The notes beneath the pieces were generated by a model. It had not been told where the DNA came from. It was given only the letters and a program-made list of their open reading frames with translations, and ran no database searches. 64,000 nucleotides of DNA from Candidatus Kinetoplastibacterium desouzaii TCC079E (GTDB lineage: Bacteria > Pseudomonadota > Gammaproteobacteria > Burkholderiales > Burkholderiaceae_B): NCBI RefSeq assembly GCF_000340795.1, contig NC_020294.1:186001-250000 (forward strand). Reading direction: 5' to 3'. Made by a program: the position numbers and the translations under genes. Positions within the stretch are counted from its first letter, which is position 1. Each line of letters starts with the position of its first letter. This document shows positions 53,407 through 62,956 of this stretch, one piece after another.

Positions 53407-54141
53407 TTATATTTTTTCAACTAAAACGGCATTAGTATGTACAGATTGCACATCTTCTAGATTTTCTAGTTCTAAAAGAAGTTTATGCATTTTTAATGAC
53501 TCTTCTGGATTTAGTTTAATGAAATTTATTGGTTTGATTACGATATCACTATTAAATTTTATTTCTGTTAATTCATTTTTAAATTTGTCATATAAATCAA
53601 AATAATCATTTACATGACATAGCACTTCTGTTGATTTGTTATCTGTTGTTTCTATTTCTTCTATATCAAATTGTAGAGCAATTTCCATTATTTTTTCTAT
53701 TGAAGCATCCACAGGAAATACAAATTGTCCTAGTTTTTTAAATAAGAATGATACGGATCCATTTTGTCCAAGATTACCTCCATTTTTTGTAAAAACATGT
53801 CTTACTTCTGAAACTGTTTTTACTTTATTATCTGTCATTGTATATACGATTATTGCTGATCCATTTATACCGTAACCTTCATAATTTATTTCTTCATAGT
53901 TTACAGAATCAGATTCTTTTGATCCTCTATGTATTGCTCTATTTATATTATCTTTTGGTATATTGGCATCAGAAGCTTTTTCTAAAGCAGCTCTTAGTTG
54001 TGCATTAGATTCTGGATCAGGACCTCCATTCTTTGCTGATACTGTTATTTCTCTTATAATTTTTGTCCATAGTCGTCCTTTTTTTTCATCCTGACGATTC
54101 TTGCGATGTTGAATATTAGCCCATTTACTATGACCAGCCAT
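53407..54141 (-). CDS. yebC: YebC/PmpR-family translation/transcription factor
   Basis: YebC-family proteins were annotated as transcription regulators and some relieve ribosome stalling at proline stretches, as EF-P does. The 244-residue protein begins MAGHSKWANIQHRKNRQDEKKG, a family hallmark, with YEGYGINGSAIIVYTMTDN and the three-domain order. It is the first gene of a likely yebC-purD-hemF-nadD-rsfS-rlmH run, with 104 bases to purD. The 292 bases upstream hold its promoter. Confidence 0.97.
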   Translation of the reverse strand: MAGHSKWANIQHRKNRQDEKKGRLWTKIIREITVSAKNGGPDPESNAQLRAALEKASDANIPKDNINRAIHRGSKESDSVNYEEINYEGYGINGSAIIVYTMTDNKVKTVSEVRHVFTKNGGNLGQNGSVSFLFKKLGQFVFPVDASIEKIMEIALQFDIEEIETTDNKSTEVLCHVNDYFDLYDKFKNELTEIKFNSDIVIKPINFIKLNPEESLKMHKLLLELENLEDVQSVHTNAVLVEKI

Positions 54142-54433
54142 AGAGCACCTGTGAAATAGTTTTCAATCAATATTTTTCAATTAATAAATAAAAAATATTT
54201 ATGTGTTTTGAGTTTAAGGTTGTTTAATGTAAATACAATTTATCAAAAATAGTATATTATTTTTTTCCGTAAGTTATATATAAATAAATTAGTATTTGGA
54301 ATAAAATGATTCTTTTAAATTAGATTTAATTTTACTAAAAAAACTATTTGTTGTAAAAAAATATAATCGTAAGAATAATATTTCATATTATACTTGTATA
54401 TAATGTATTAGTATAATACAATTAAAAATCTGA

Positions 54434-54510
<77 letters not shown>

Positions 54511-54699
54511 TTTTATACAATGGTTTATTCTATTTTCAATAAAATGTATTGAGATATACATTTTCTGTTTATCACATTTATTTTCTCCGCTAATTTTAAT
54601 ATAAAATTATTTTATAATGGCACTATTAAGTGTTATATATATTTTTATATTTATATGTTTTGTTTCTAGTGTTTTAAATATAAGCGGAGTTGTGTTCAA

Positions 54700-55971
54700 A
54701 TGTTTATTTCTCAGCAAGTTATGTTGCAAAAAATGATGGAAACCTTCGGTTTTACTCGAGATGTTTTAGCTTCTCATTTGGGTGTTCAGAAAAAGCATAT
54801 TGATTCTTGGTTATTATCAGAGTCTGATTTAGGCTATGTTGTAATGCCTAATGTGATTGGTGTTTATATAGACAACTTTTTAAGGCAACATGAGATTGGT
54901 GTTAGTTCTTTTTCTTTGCGTGATCGTATTTCCTATAAAGGGAGTAATCATTTGCTTTCCGTGGAACAATTTAATAGAGACTCAATAGAAGATCTTTTTA
55001 ATATTGTGGATATGATGATGCCAATTGCTCGTCGTCAAAAGATTTCTAGAGTTCTTGAAGGTGCTGTATTGGGTAATTTGTTCTTTGAGGCCAGCACACG
55101 AACTAGAGTAAGTTTTGGGGCTGCATTTTGTCGTTTAGGTGGATCTGTATGTGATACAACTGGTTTTACTTTTTCATCTATGGCAAAAGGAGAATCAATT
55201 TATGATACAAGTAGAGTGATTGGAGGTTATGTTGACATAATGGTAGTTAGACATCCTGATCGTGGTTCTGTAGCAGAATTTGCTAAAGCTACTAATGTCC
55301 CTGTTGTAAACGGTGGTGATGGACCTGGAGAACATCCTAGTCAAGCTTTATTGGATTTATATACTATAAAAAATGAGTTTAAAAGACTAGGAAAATCTTT
55401 GGATGGTTCATGTGTGTTGTTGGTTGGAGATTTAAAGTATGGAAGAACTGTTCATTCTTTAATAAAATTATTAGCTTTGTATAAGAATATAAAAATTTCT
55501 TTAGTATCTCCTAGAGGTTTGGAAATGCCAGAAGAAATTGTACATTACGCATCTAGGAATAACAATGTTATAGAGATCAAGTCTTCTGTAGAAGAAGGTT
55601 TACATGGAGCAGATGTTGTTTATGCTACTCGTGTTCAAAAAGAAAGGTTTAGTGAGATTGATGAATATAGGTATGAGCATAATTTTCAAATTAATTTGGA
55701 TAAAATAAACTCTTGTTGTAGTAGTGATGCAGTTATAATGCATCCTTTGCCAAGAGATAGTCGTCCAGGTGCTAATGATTTAAGTGTGGATTTGAATAAT
55801 GATAGTCGTTTAGCAATTTTTAGACAGGCTGATAATGGCATTCCAGTTAGAATGGCTATTTTTGCTACCTTGTTGGGTGTTGAGGATATGATTCAGAAAT
55901 CATTGCGTGATGTGAAGTGGAGTAGGCCTATTTATATTAGCCCTAATGACTCTGTGTTTCATAATTTGTAA
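54700..55971 (+). CDS. pyrB: Aspartate carbamoyltransferase with N-terminal extension
   Basis: PyrB joins carbamoyl phosphate to aspartate in pyrimidine synthesis. The 423-residue protein has the catalytic ASTRTRVSF (about 130-138), HPSQALLDLYTI (about 212-223) and MHPLPRD (about 347-353). It is about 110 residues longer than E. coli PyrB at the N-terminus. That extension includes TFGFTRDVLASHLGVQKKHIDSWLLSES (about 15-42), which looks like a helix-turn-helix (XRE-like) segment. Long PyrB forms occur in Bordetella-like bacteria, but whether the HTH-like part is real cannot be told. GGAG lies about 11 bases before the ATG. No pyrI is visible. Confidence 0.93.
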   Translation: MFISQQVMLQKMMETFGFTRDVLASHLGVQKKHIDSWLLSESDLGYVVMPNVIGVYIDNFLRQHEIGVSSFSLRDRISYKGSNHLLSVEQFNRDSIEDLFNIVDMMMPIARRQKISRVLEGAVLGNLFFEASTRTRVSFGAAFCRLGGSVCDTTGFTFSSMAKGESIYDTSRVIGGYVDIMVVRHPDRGSVAEFAKATNVPVVNGGDGPGEHPSQALLDLYTIKNEFKRLGKSLDGSCVLLVGDLKYGRTVHSLIKLLALYKNIKISLVSPRGLEMPEEIVHYASRNNNVIEIKSSVEEGLHGADVVYATRVQKERFSEIDEYRYEHNFQINLDKINSCCSSDAVIMHPLPRDSRPGANDLSVDLNNDSRLAIFRQADNGIPVRMAIFATLLGVEDMIQKSLRDVKWSRPIYISPNDSVFHNL

Positions 55972-56030
55972 AGTTTTATTATTTGTTAATTATTTTAATA
56001 AAATAATAAGATTTCTAGTTTAATTGTTCT

Positions 56031-56058
56031 GTATGTTATAGATTGCGTATGTTATAGA
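56031..56058. repeat. 12-bp direct repeat upstream of recA
   Basis: GTATGTTATAGA occurs at 56031-56042 and 56047-56058, 34 bases before the recA ATG. Could be an operator or duplicated -10 region. No canonical LexA box is seen. Confidence 0.6.
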
Positions 56059-56091
56059 ATATATAAAATTAATGTGTTAATAGGATAAGTG

Positions 56092-57159
56092 ATGAGTGAT
56101 AAAAACAATAAAATTGATAAAACCGACAGAGAGAAGGCTTTATCAGCTGCAATTTCTCAGATTGAGAAACAATTTGGGAAAGGTTCAGTCATGCGTTATG
56201 GAGATAATGATGTTAGGAATGATATTCAAGTAATATCTACTGGTTCATTGGGTCTTGATATAGCATTAGGTGTTGGTGGTCTTCCAAGAGGTCGTGTAAT
56301 AGAGATTTATGGTCCGGAGTCTTCTGGTAAAACAACACTTACATTACAAGTTATTGCAGAAATGCAAAAGAATGGAGGTGTATGTGCATTTATTGATGCC
56401 GAACATGCTTTAGATGTTCAGTATGCTTCTCGTCTAGGTATAGTATTACCAGATTTATTAATTTCTCAGCCTGACACAGGAGAACAAGCATTAGAAATAG
56501 CAGATGCTTTGGTGCGTTCAGGTTCTGTTGATTTGATTGTTATTGACTCTGTAGCTGCTTTAGTGCCTAAGGCTGAAATAGAAGGAGATATGGGTGATTC
56601 TTTACCAGGGTTGCAGGCAAGATTAATGAGTCAGGCTCTTAGAAAATTGACATCTACAATAAAGAAAACTAATTGTATGATTATATTCATTAACCAAATT
56701 AGAATGAAGATAGGTGTAATGTTTGGTAGTCCTGAAACTACTACAGGTGGTAATGCTTTAAAATTTTATGCTTCTGTCCGTCTTGATATAAGACGTATAG
56801 GGTCCATAAAAAAAGGAGATGAGGTAGTAGGAAGTGAGACCAGAGTTAAGGTAGTTAAAAATAAAGTAGCTCCACCTTTTAAGCAAGCTGAATTTGACAT
56901 AATGTATGGTTCTGGTATATCAAGAGAGGGAGAAATAATTGATTTGGGTGTTTTAAGTGGAGCGATTGAAAAATCAGGTTCGTGGTATAGTTATAAGGGT
57001 AATAAGATAGGACAAGGTAAAGATAATGTTCGTGAATTTTTGCGTAACAATCAAGAAATCTTTCAAGAGATAGAAAAAAATATTAGAGATACTTTTGTTC
57101 CTGCTAAAAATTCTACTGTTCTTTTTGAAAATGAATCAGTAGGAGAATATGTTGACTAA
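56092..57159 (+). CDS. recA: Recombinase A
   Basis: RecA pairs single-stranded DNA with a homologous duplex and cleaves LexA. The start is the ATG at 56092 (AGGA 6 bases upstream); a GTG directly before is not preferred. The 355-residue protein has Walker A GPESSGKT (73-80), DAEHALD, and the LexA/L1-L2 loop region [22 protein letters not shown]. Length and order are normal. recX follows 37 bases later. Confidence 0.98.
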   Translation: MSDKNNKIDKTDREKALSAAISQIEKQFGKGSVMRYGDNDVRNDIQVISTGSLGLDIALGVGGLPRGRVIEIYGPESSGKTTLTLQVIAEMQKNGGVCAFIDAEHALDVQYASRLGIVLPDLLISQPDTGEQALEIADALVRSGSVDLIVIDSVAALVPKAEIEGDMGDSLPGLQARLMSQALRKLTSTIKKTNCMIIFINQIRMKIGVMFGSPETTTGGNALKFYASVRLDIRRIGSIKKGDEVVGSETRVKVVKNKVAPPFKQAEFDIMYGSGISREGEIIDLGVLSGAIEKSGSWYSYKGNKIGQGKDNVREFLRNNQEIFQEIEKNIRDTFVPAKNSTVLFENESVGEYVD

Positions 57160-57196
57160 ATTGGTTATTAAGAACTAAAAACAAAGAGAAATTTAT

Positions 57197-57637
57197 TTGA
57201 GTAAATCATTATTTGCTGTTGCTTTAAGGCTTTTATCTAGAAAAAATTATTCTAGCAAAGAGCTTTCTGAGAAATTATTACTTTTTTGCAAAAATAAAGA
57301 AGAAATCAAAAGTGTTATTGAATCTCTAAAAGAAAAAAAAATAATTTCTGATAATTTGTTTTCTGATCGTTTAGTGGAAAAACTTTTATTAAACTATGGT
57401 AGTAAGTTTATTGAAAGAAAATTATATTCTTGTGGAATAGATCCAGATATTATAAATAGTTATATGTTTTCTATTAGACAAACTGATTTTGAGAGAGCTG
57501 TTTTGTTATGTGATAGAAAATTTAAGAATCATTTATCTGATGATAAATTATATAGTAAAAAAGCTAGGTTTTTAACTTCTCATGGTTTTCCTAGTGATGT
57601 TGTTTATAAGATTTTGAGATTTGATATGGATGATTAG
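57197..57637 (+). CDS. recX: Regulatory protein RecX
   Basis: RecX binds RecA filaments and limits their activity. The 146-residue protein is of the RecX helical-repeat fold (RLLSRKNYSSKELSEKL at the start, FLTSHGFPSDVVYKIL near the end). The start is TTG at 57197 with AAAGAGA about 8 bases upstream. It is close to the usual 150 residues. The recA-recX pair is standard. Confidence 0.92.
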   Translation: MSKSLFAVALRLLSRKNYSSKELSEKLLLFCKNKEEIKSVIESLKEKKIISDNLFSDRLVEKLLLNYGSKFIERKLYSCGIDPDIINSYMFSIRQTDFERAVLLCDRKFKNHLSDDKLYSKKARFLTSHGFPSDVVYKILRFDMDD

Positions 57638-57883
57638 TAAACCTTTTATCATATTGTGTTTGTTTTTTTTAAGAAATTAGGAATGTTATAGGTATATATT
57701 TATTGTATAATTGTCAATTGTAGTTCTTAATATTTTATCTTTATTTGGTTGTCATAATATTTGTAAGTATTTAGAACTATTGTTTTTGTTAATGTTTTTT
57801 TAAATTTCAGCAGTGTTTGCTATCTATTGTCGTTATGTTTAGCATCAGTGTTTTTTTATTCAATAAGTTCAGACAGGTAATAC

Positions 57884-59044
57884 ATGAAGATTCACGAGTA
57901 TCAAGGTAAAGAATTGCTTAGGCAGTTTAATGTAACTGTACCACGTGGTATTCCAGCTTTTTCTGTTGATGAGGCGGTATCTGCGGCTGAGAAATTAGGC
58001 GGTCCAGTTTGGGTTGTTAAAGCTCAAATACATGCAGGAGGTAGAGGAAAGGGAGGTGGTGTTAAACTAGCTCGTTCTTTAGATGAAGTAAGGAAATTAT
58101 CATCAGAGATATTAGGGATGCAACTTGTAACTCATCAAACAGGGCCTATTGGTCAGAAGGTACGTCGTTTGTTGATTGAAGAAGGGGCAGATATAAAAAA
58201 AGAGTATTATTTTGGCATAGTTACTGATAGGGGAACACAAAAAATTTGCGTTATGGCTTCTAGTGAAGGTGGAATGGATATAGAGGAAGTTGCCGCAAAA
58301 AGCCCAGAAAAAATATTAAAGGTTTTTGTTGATCCGTCAATTGGTCTTACTGAGATTGATGCCAGTAATTTAGCTAAAGGTATAGGAATTCCTGCTACCT
58401 CTATTAAGAAAGCTTCTTCTGAATTTATAAAGTTATATAAGGCTTATTGGGATACTGATGCTTCATTGGTAGAGGTTAATCCAATGATTTTAACTGGTGA
58501 TGGTAATATTATTTCCTTAGATGCTAAATTTAATTTTGACTCTAATGCTCTTTTTCGCCATCCTGATATTGTTGCATATCGAGATTTGGATGAGGAAGAT
58601 CCAGCTGAGGTTGAGGCTAGTAAGTTTGATTTGGCATACATTCAATTAGACGGTAATATAGGTTGTTTGGTTAATGGTGCAGGATTGGCTATGGCAACTA
58701 TGGATACTATTAAGTTATTTGGTGGTGAGCCAGCTAATTTCCTTGATGTGGGTGGTGGAGCTACAGCATCGAAAGTTACAGAAGCTTTTAAAATAATGCT
58801 AAAAAACAAAGAAGTGAAAGCTATTTTAGTAAATATTTTTGGTGGCATTATGAGATGTGATGTTATAGCTGAAGGTGTAATTTTAGCCTGTAAAGCTGTT
58901 GATCTTAAAGTGCCTTTAGTAGTTCGGATGAAAGGAACTAATGAGGAATTAGGTAAAAAAATGTTGTCCGAATCAGGGTTGCCAATTATAAGTGCTGATA
59001 CAATGGCTGAAGCTGCTACTAAGGTTGTTGCTGCCGTTAAATAA
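57884..59044 (+). CDS. sucC: Succinyl-CoA synthetase beta subunit
   Basis: SucC with SucD makes succinate and ATP from succinyl-CoA in the TCA cycle. The 386-residue protein begins [17 protein letters not shown], with ATP-grasp [20 protein letters not shown] and the phosphohistidine-accepting region. Length matches. sucD follows 21 bases later. Confidence 0.98.
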   Translation: MKIHEYQGKELLRQFNVTVPRGIPAFSVDEAVSAAEKLGGPVWVVKAQIHAGGRGKGGGVKLARSLDEVRKLSSEILGMQLVTHQTGPIGQKVRRLLIEEGADIKKEYYFGIVTDRGTQKICVMASSEGGMDIEEVAAKSPEKILKVFVDPSIGLTEIDASNLAKGIGIPATSIKKASSEFIKLYKAYWDTDASLVEVNPMILTGDGNIISLDAKFNFDSNALFRHPDIVAYRDLDEEDPAEVEASKFDLAYIQLDGNIGCLVNGAGLAMATMDTIKLFGGEPANFLDVGGGATASKVTEAFKIMLKNKEVKAILVNIFGGIMRCDVIAEGVILACKAVDLKVPLVVRMKGTNEELGKKMLSESGLPIISADTMAEAATKVVAAVK

Positions 59045-59065
59045 GAATTGCAAAGGGATTCATAA

Positions 59066-59947
59066 ATGTCAATTTTGATAAATAAAGATACTAAAGTCAT
59101 AACTCAAGGTATTACAGGTAAAACTGGTCAGTTTCATACTCGTATGTGTAGAGATTATGCTAATGGGAAGGCTGCTTTTGTAGCAGGTGTTAATCCTAAA
59201 AAAGCTGGAGAAGATTTTGAAGGCATCCCAATATTTTCATCTGTAAAAGATGCTAAGAAAAATACTGGTGCTACTGTTTCTGTTATTTATGTCCCTCCTG
59301 CTGGTGCAGCTTCTGCTATATTAGAGGCTGTTGATGCTGAGCTGGATTTGGTGATTTGTATTACAGAAGGTATTCCTGTAAAGGACATGTTGGAAGTTAA
59401 AAATAAAATGCTTGCTAAAAACAGCAAAACTTTGCTTCTTGGTCCTAATTGTCCTGGTTTAATTACTCCTGATGAAATAAAAATAGGTATTATGCCTGGA
59501 CATATACATCGTAAGGGACGTATTGGAATAGTTAGTAGATCAGGCACCTTAACATATGAAGCTGTTGGTCAAGTAACAGAGCTTGGTTTAGGTCAATCAG
59601 GAGCTGTTGGTATTGGTGGTGATCCAATAAATGGATTAAAGCATATAGATATCTTGAAGTTGTTTAATGATGATAAAGATACTGATGCTGTAATAATGAT
59701 TGGGGAAATAGGTGGTCCGGATGAGGTTAATGCTGCATTATGGGCTAAAGACCACATGAAAAAACCTGTTGTTGGTTTTATTGCTGGAGTTACAGCTCCT
59801 GCTGGTAAACGTATGGGACATGCTGGAGCATTGATTTCAGGTGGGGCAGACACTGCTGATGCAAAACTAGAGATTATGGAAAGTTGTGGCATACGTACTA
59901 CTAGGGATCCTTCTGAGATGGGTAAACTTTTGAAATCTGTGCTTTAA
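59066..59947 (+). CDS. sucD: Succinyl-CoA synthetase alpha subunit
   Basis: SucD carries the phosphorylated histidine, here in GKRMGHAGALISGG (His near 252). The 293-residue protein has TQGITGKTGQFHT (CoA-binding), GPNCPGLITPDEIKIGIMPG and SRSGTLTYEAV. It follows sucC and ends at a terminator. The pair shows the TCA-cycle step is retained. Confidence 0.98.
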   Translation: MSILINKDTKVITQGITGKTGQFHTRMCRDYANGKAAFVAGVNPKKAGEDFEGIPIFSSVKDAKKNTGATVSVIYVPPAGAASAILEAVDAELDLVICITEGIPVKDMLEVKNKMLAKNSKTLLLGPNCPGLITPDEIKIGIMPGHIHRKGRIGIVSRSGTLTYEAVGQVTELGLGQSGAVGIGGDPINGLKHIDILKLFNDDKDTDAVIMIGEIGGPDEVNAALWAKDHMKKPVVGFIAGVTAPAGKRMGHAGALISGGADTADAKLEIMESCGIRTTRDPSEMGKLLKSVL

Positions 59948-59954
59948 TTTCTAT

Positions 59955-59985
59955 GGCTAAAACTTAGTGTAAACTAGTTTTAGCC
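59955..59985. terminator. Terminator after sucCD
   Basis: GGCTAAAACT (59955-59964) pairs with 59976-59985, with further AGT/ACT pairs after a bulged T. It starts 7 bases after the sucD stop. Confidence 0.8.
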
Positions 59986-60015
59986 TGATTGGTATTTTTG
60001 CTTGAAGGTTTTTCT

Positions 60016-60141
60016 ATGAATAAAACAAAATTTCATTGTCCTAAAAAAATCCGTTGTACTCGTTCTTTACTTGGAGGGCTTCTAATTTTAGGAGTTATTG
60101 GTATAACTGTTAAAATTTTTTTGACTGTCTTCTGTAAGTAG
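60016..60141 (+). CDS. Small membrane protein, 41 residues (unknown)
   Basis: An ATG frame encodes a peptide with a basic N-terminus (MNKTKFHCPKKIRCTRS) and a single hydrophobic segment (about 18-39: LLGGLLILGVIGITVKIFL). It ends at 60141, 17 bases before hemC. It could be a DUF2970-like peptide or the remnant of a larger membrane protein, but no match can be claimed. Its arrangement of charged and membrane parts and its position before hemC suggest it is translated. Confidence 0.5.
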   Translation: MNKTKFHCPKKIRCTRSLLGGLLILGVIGITVKIFLTVFCK

Positions 60142-60158
60142 ATTATAAATTATAGATT

Positions 60159-61085
60159 ATGATACCTAGAAAATTGGTTATAGCAACAAGAGCAAGTAGT
60201 CTTGCTGTTAAACAATCTGAGTATGTTCGTGAAAGGCTTTTAAATATTTATCCCGATTTAATAATAAACATATTGACTGTTGTTACGAAAGGGGATCGTA
60301 TTCTTGACAGGGCTCTTTCTAAAGTTGGAGGTAAAGGTCTTTTTGTCAAAGAAATAGAGTTAGCTATAAGAAGTGGTCAAGCTGACTTTGCTGTTCACTC
60401 TATGAAAGATATTCCAGCTGAAACAGATGATGATTTGGATGTTTGTTCTATTTTAGAGAGAGAAAATCCAAGTGATGTTTTCGTTTCTAATAATTTTAAA
60501 TCTATAGAAGATCTTAATCATAATTGTATAATTGGTACGTCGAGTTTACGCAGAGAAGCTCAAATAAAATCTTTTTCTTCAAATCTTGTTGTGCAATCTT
60601 TAAGAGGTAATATTAATACTCGTTTAGATAAGTTAGATGCTGGTCATTATGATGCTATTATTTTGGCAGCTGCAGGATTAAAGAGGTTGAATCTTGATAG
60701 TAGGATAAGACAATATATTGATTATGATATTGTTTTGCCAGCAGTTGCACAAGGGGCTTTAGGCTTGCAAATTATGAAACATAGAGATGATCTGCGTATT
60801 TTGTTGTCTCATTTATCTTGTAGGAATACTACAATATGTGTTTCTGCAGAGAGAGCAGTTCTGAGGATCTTGGGAGGTTCATGTCAAATTCCTATAGCAT
60901 CTAATGCTAAAATAGTAGCTGATAAGATTTTTTTAAGATCTTTAGTATCTTCTGTTGATGGTAAACATATTGTTAGAGCTGAAGGTAGCGCATGTCTAAG
61001 TGAAGCAATTTCCTTAGGTGAGAATCTGGCAGAACAATTATTATTAAAAGGGGCTGATAAAATACTGTCATCATTTGTTAAATAA
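60159..61085 (+). CDS. hemC: Hydroxymethylbilane synthase
   Basis: HemC polymerises four porphobilinogens into hydroxymethylbilane. The 308-residue protein begins RKLVIATRASSLAVKQSEYV, has ADFAVHSMKDIPAE and the cofactor-binding cysteine in LGGSCQIPIAS (near 242). Length is typical. hemD follows after 35 bases. Confidence 0.98.
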   Translation: MIPRKLVIATRASSLAVKQSEYVRERLLNIYPDLIINILTVVTKGDRILDRALSKVGGKGLFVKEIELAIRSGQADFAVHSMKDIPAETDDDLDVCSILERENPSDVFVSNNFKSIEDLNHNCIIGTSSLRREAQIKSFSSNLVVQSLRGNINTRLDKLDAGHYDAIILAAAGLKRLNLDSRIRQYIDYDIVLPAVAQGALGLQIMKHRDDLRILLSHLSCRNTTICVSAERAVLRILGGSCQIPIASNAKIVADKIFLRSLVSSVDGKHIVRAEGSACLSEAISLGENLAEQLLLKGADKILSSFVK

Positions 61086-61120
61086 ATTGAGTTATTTGTT
61101 TTTTATTTATAAAGTTTTTT

Positions 61121-61915
61121 ATGAGTTTCCCCCAAACTGTTGTTCTTACAAGACCAGAAAATTATTCTTTATATAACAAGTTAAAAAACATTGGAATAGA
61201 TGTTTATAGTATGCCGTTGTTGTTAGTTGAACCAATAAAATCATCTGACATCAAAATGCCCAATAATTATGATTTTGTTGTTTTTGTTAGTGGTAATGCT
61301 ATTAAATTTTACTTAAAGAAAATTTATAATAACATTGGTATGTTTTCCTGGCCTTCTTCCACTTTTGTAGCTACAGTTGGACCATCTTCTGCTAAGACTT
61401 TTAGATGTTCTAAGTATTTATATAATAAAGAAAATATTGTTATGTTATATCCAGATCAGGCTGATTCTACTTATGATTCTGAGTCTTTATATTGTTTTCT
61501 AAATAATAAATTTTTTTTAAGCGGTAGGCGTTTTCTTATTGTTAGAGGTTTGAGTGGTCGCAATTGGTTAATAGAAAAATTAAGAGAAAATAATTTTGTT
61601 GATGTATGTCATGTTTACAATAGGAAAAGTGTTTTTTTGTCGAGTGTTTATTTGAACTTAATTCATAAATGGATTAAACAGAAAAAAAATATTGTTTGGG
61701 TTTTTACAAGCCAAGAAATTGTTTCTTCATTTTTTAGTAATTTGAAATCTATCGATTGTATTGATTGGTTAACTAATTGTTTTTTTTTGGTTACACATAA
61801 AAAAATTATGAGTGCATTGAGTAGTCAATTGTTAAGCATAAAAGTTTATACTCAAAATATAAGAATATGTGATCCTATCGAAGATTCTATTCTTGATATG
61901 CTTGCTAATAATTAG
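61121..61915 (+). CDS. hemD: Uroporphyrinogen-III synthase
   Basis: HemD cyclises hydroxymethylbilane with ring D inversion. Sequences of this family diverge widely; the 264-residue protein shows the start VVLTRPENYSLYNKLKNIGIDVYSMPLL, VSGNAIKFYL, FLIVRGLSGRNWLIEKLRENNF and WVFTSQEIVSSFF, the usual motifs. Position after hemC supports it. Confidence 0.93.
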   Translation: MSFPQTVVLTRPENYSLYNKLKNIGIDVYSMPLLLVEPIKSSDIKMPNNYDFVVFVSGNAIKFYLKKIYNNIGMFSWPSSTFVATVGPSSAKTFRCSKYLYNKENIVMLYPDQADSTYDSESLYCFLNNKFFLSGRRFLIVRGLSGRNWLIEKLRENNFVDVCHVYNRKSVFLSSVYLNLIHKWIKQKKNIVWVFTSQEIVSSFFSNLKSIDCIDWLTNCFFLVTHKKIMSALSSQLLSIKVYTQNIRICDPIEDSILDMLANN

Positions 61916-61950
61916 TTTTAACAACCTAAAAGGCTAGTAAGATATAAAAT

Positions 61951-62943
61951 ATGCGTTACTTCAAATTGTTTTTACATATTACAAAGATGTTATTTGTGTC
62001 CGCTATATTATTCTTTGGATATAAATATATAAATTATTTATCTTCCTTTGAAAATAAGGTTTTACAAAGATTAGAATTAATAGAGTCAAGAAATAAAATT
62101 GTTAATACTAACTTAAACAAATTATCTAATGATTATAATAATATTGAACAACGATATAGTTCAATATTTAAAATGATGAGTTCATCAGAAAAGGACTTCA
62201 TTATTAATGATATTGATAATTTATTGAATATAGCTAATCAATGTTTGTTAGTTACAAGAGATGTTAATAGATCTATTATCTTACTTGAAAGAGCTCTTTT
62301 TTGTTTGAATAGTTTTTCTTCTGATGCTCGTAGTGTTTTGTTGAGGGATAGCATTTGTAAGAATATTGAAAATTTACAAAACATAAAAGTCATAGACAAT
62401 CATAGATATCTAGATTATATAGACAGATTATATGAATTTTGTCATGGTTATGAAACTGCTCATGCTGATATCAAATCAAGTTCTCTTTCTTATGGTAATA
62501 TTTCCAACATTGAAATAAATGATGTTGATACTAATATAGCTTATAATCAAGTCAAGAATTTTTACAATATTTTTATTCAAAATTTATGTAAGTTTCATCG
62601 TTACGTTTTTCAAGGTTTTAGTAAGTTGATTACTATAGATAAAGTAAATGATGGATTATTATCAGATAATCATTTTTTGATTTATATGCTTCAACAACAA
62701 TTATGTACTGCTAGATTTGCGCTTGTAACTTTTCAGCCTGATTTGTGGGATTCTAGTGTTAAATTTATACAAGATATATTTAACAATTATTTTGATAAAG
62801 AAGATTATTCTGTAAGAGATTATATAAAACTATCTTCTCTATTGAACGGTGCAGTTTTTGATAAAAACATGTTTGATATTTCAGACAGTTTATCTTATAT
62901 GAAGGATTTTCGGTCTGTAATTTCTGAAGAAAACATTAACTAG
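61951..62943 (+). CDS. hemX: HemX-family membrane protein
   Basis: HemX is annotated as a uroporphyrinogen-III C-methyltransferase in some enterics, but its real role is unclear. The 330-residue protein has one N-terminal membrane segment (about 10-30), a coiled-coil region (about 40-80), and a helical domain. It lies between hemD and hemY, the standard order. The identity rests on context and topology; the residues are only weakly recognisable. Confidence 0.85.
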   Translation: MRYFKLFLHITKMLFVSAILFFGYKYINYLSSFENKVLQRLELIESRNKIVNTNLNKLSNDYNNIEQRYSSIFKMMSSSEKDFIINDIDNLLNIANQCLLVTRDVNRSIILLERALFCLNSFSSDARSVLLRDSICKNIENLQNIKVIDNHRYLDYIDRLYEFCHGYETAHADIKSSSLSYGNISNIEINDVDTNIAYNQVKNFYNIFIQNLCKFHRYVFQGFSKLITIDKVNDGLLSDNHFLIYMLQQQLCTARFALVTFQPDLWDSSVKFIQDIFNNYFDKEDYSVRDYIKLSSLLNGAVFDKNMFDISDSLSYMKDFRSVISEENIN

Positions 62944-62956
62944 GAATATTTTAAAT

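Noticed and set aside
56001-56092. LexA (SOS) box upstream of recA
   Set aside because: CTGTATGTTATAGATT has only one half of the consensus.
58444-59892. Long minus-strand frames opposite sucC and sucD
   Set aside because: Conserved coding on the plus strand creates such frames; no motifs seen.
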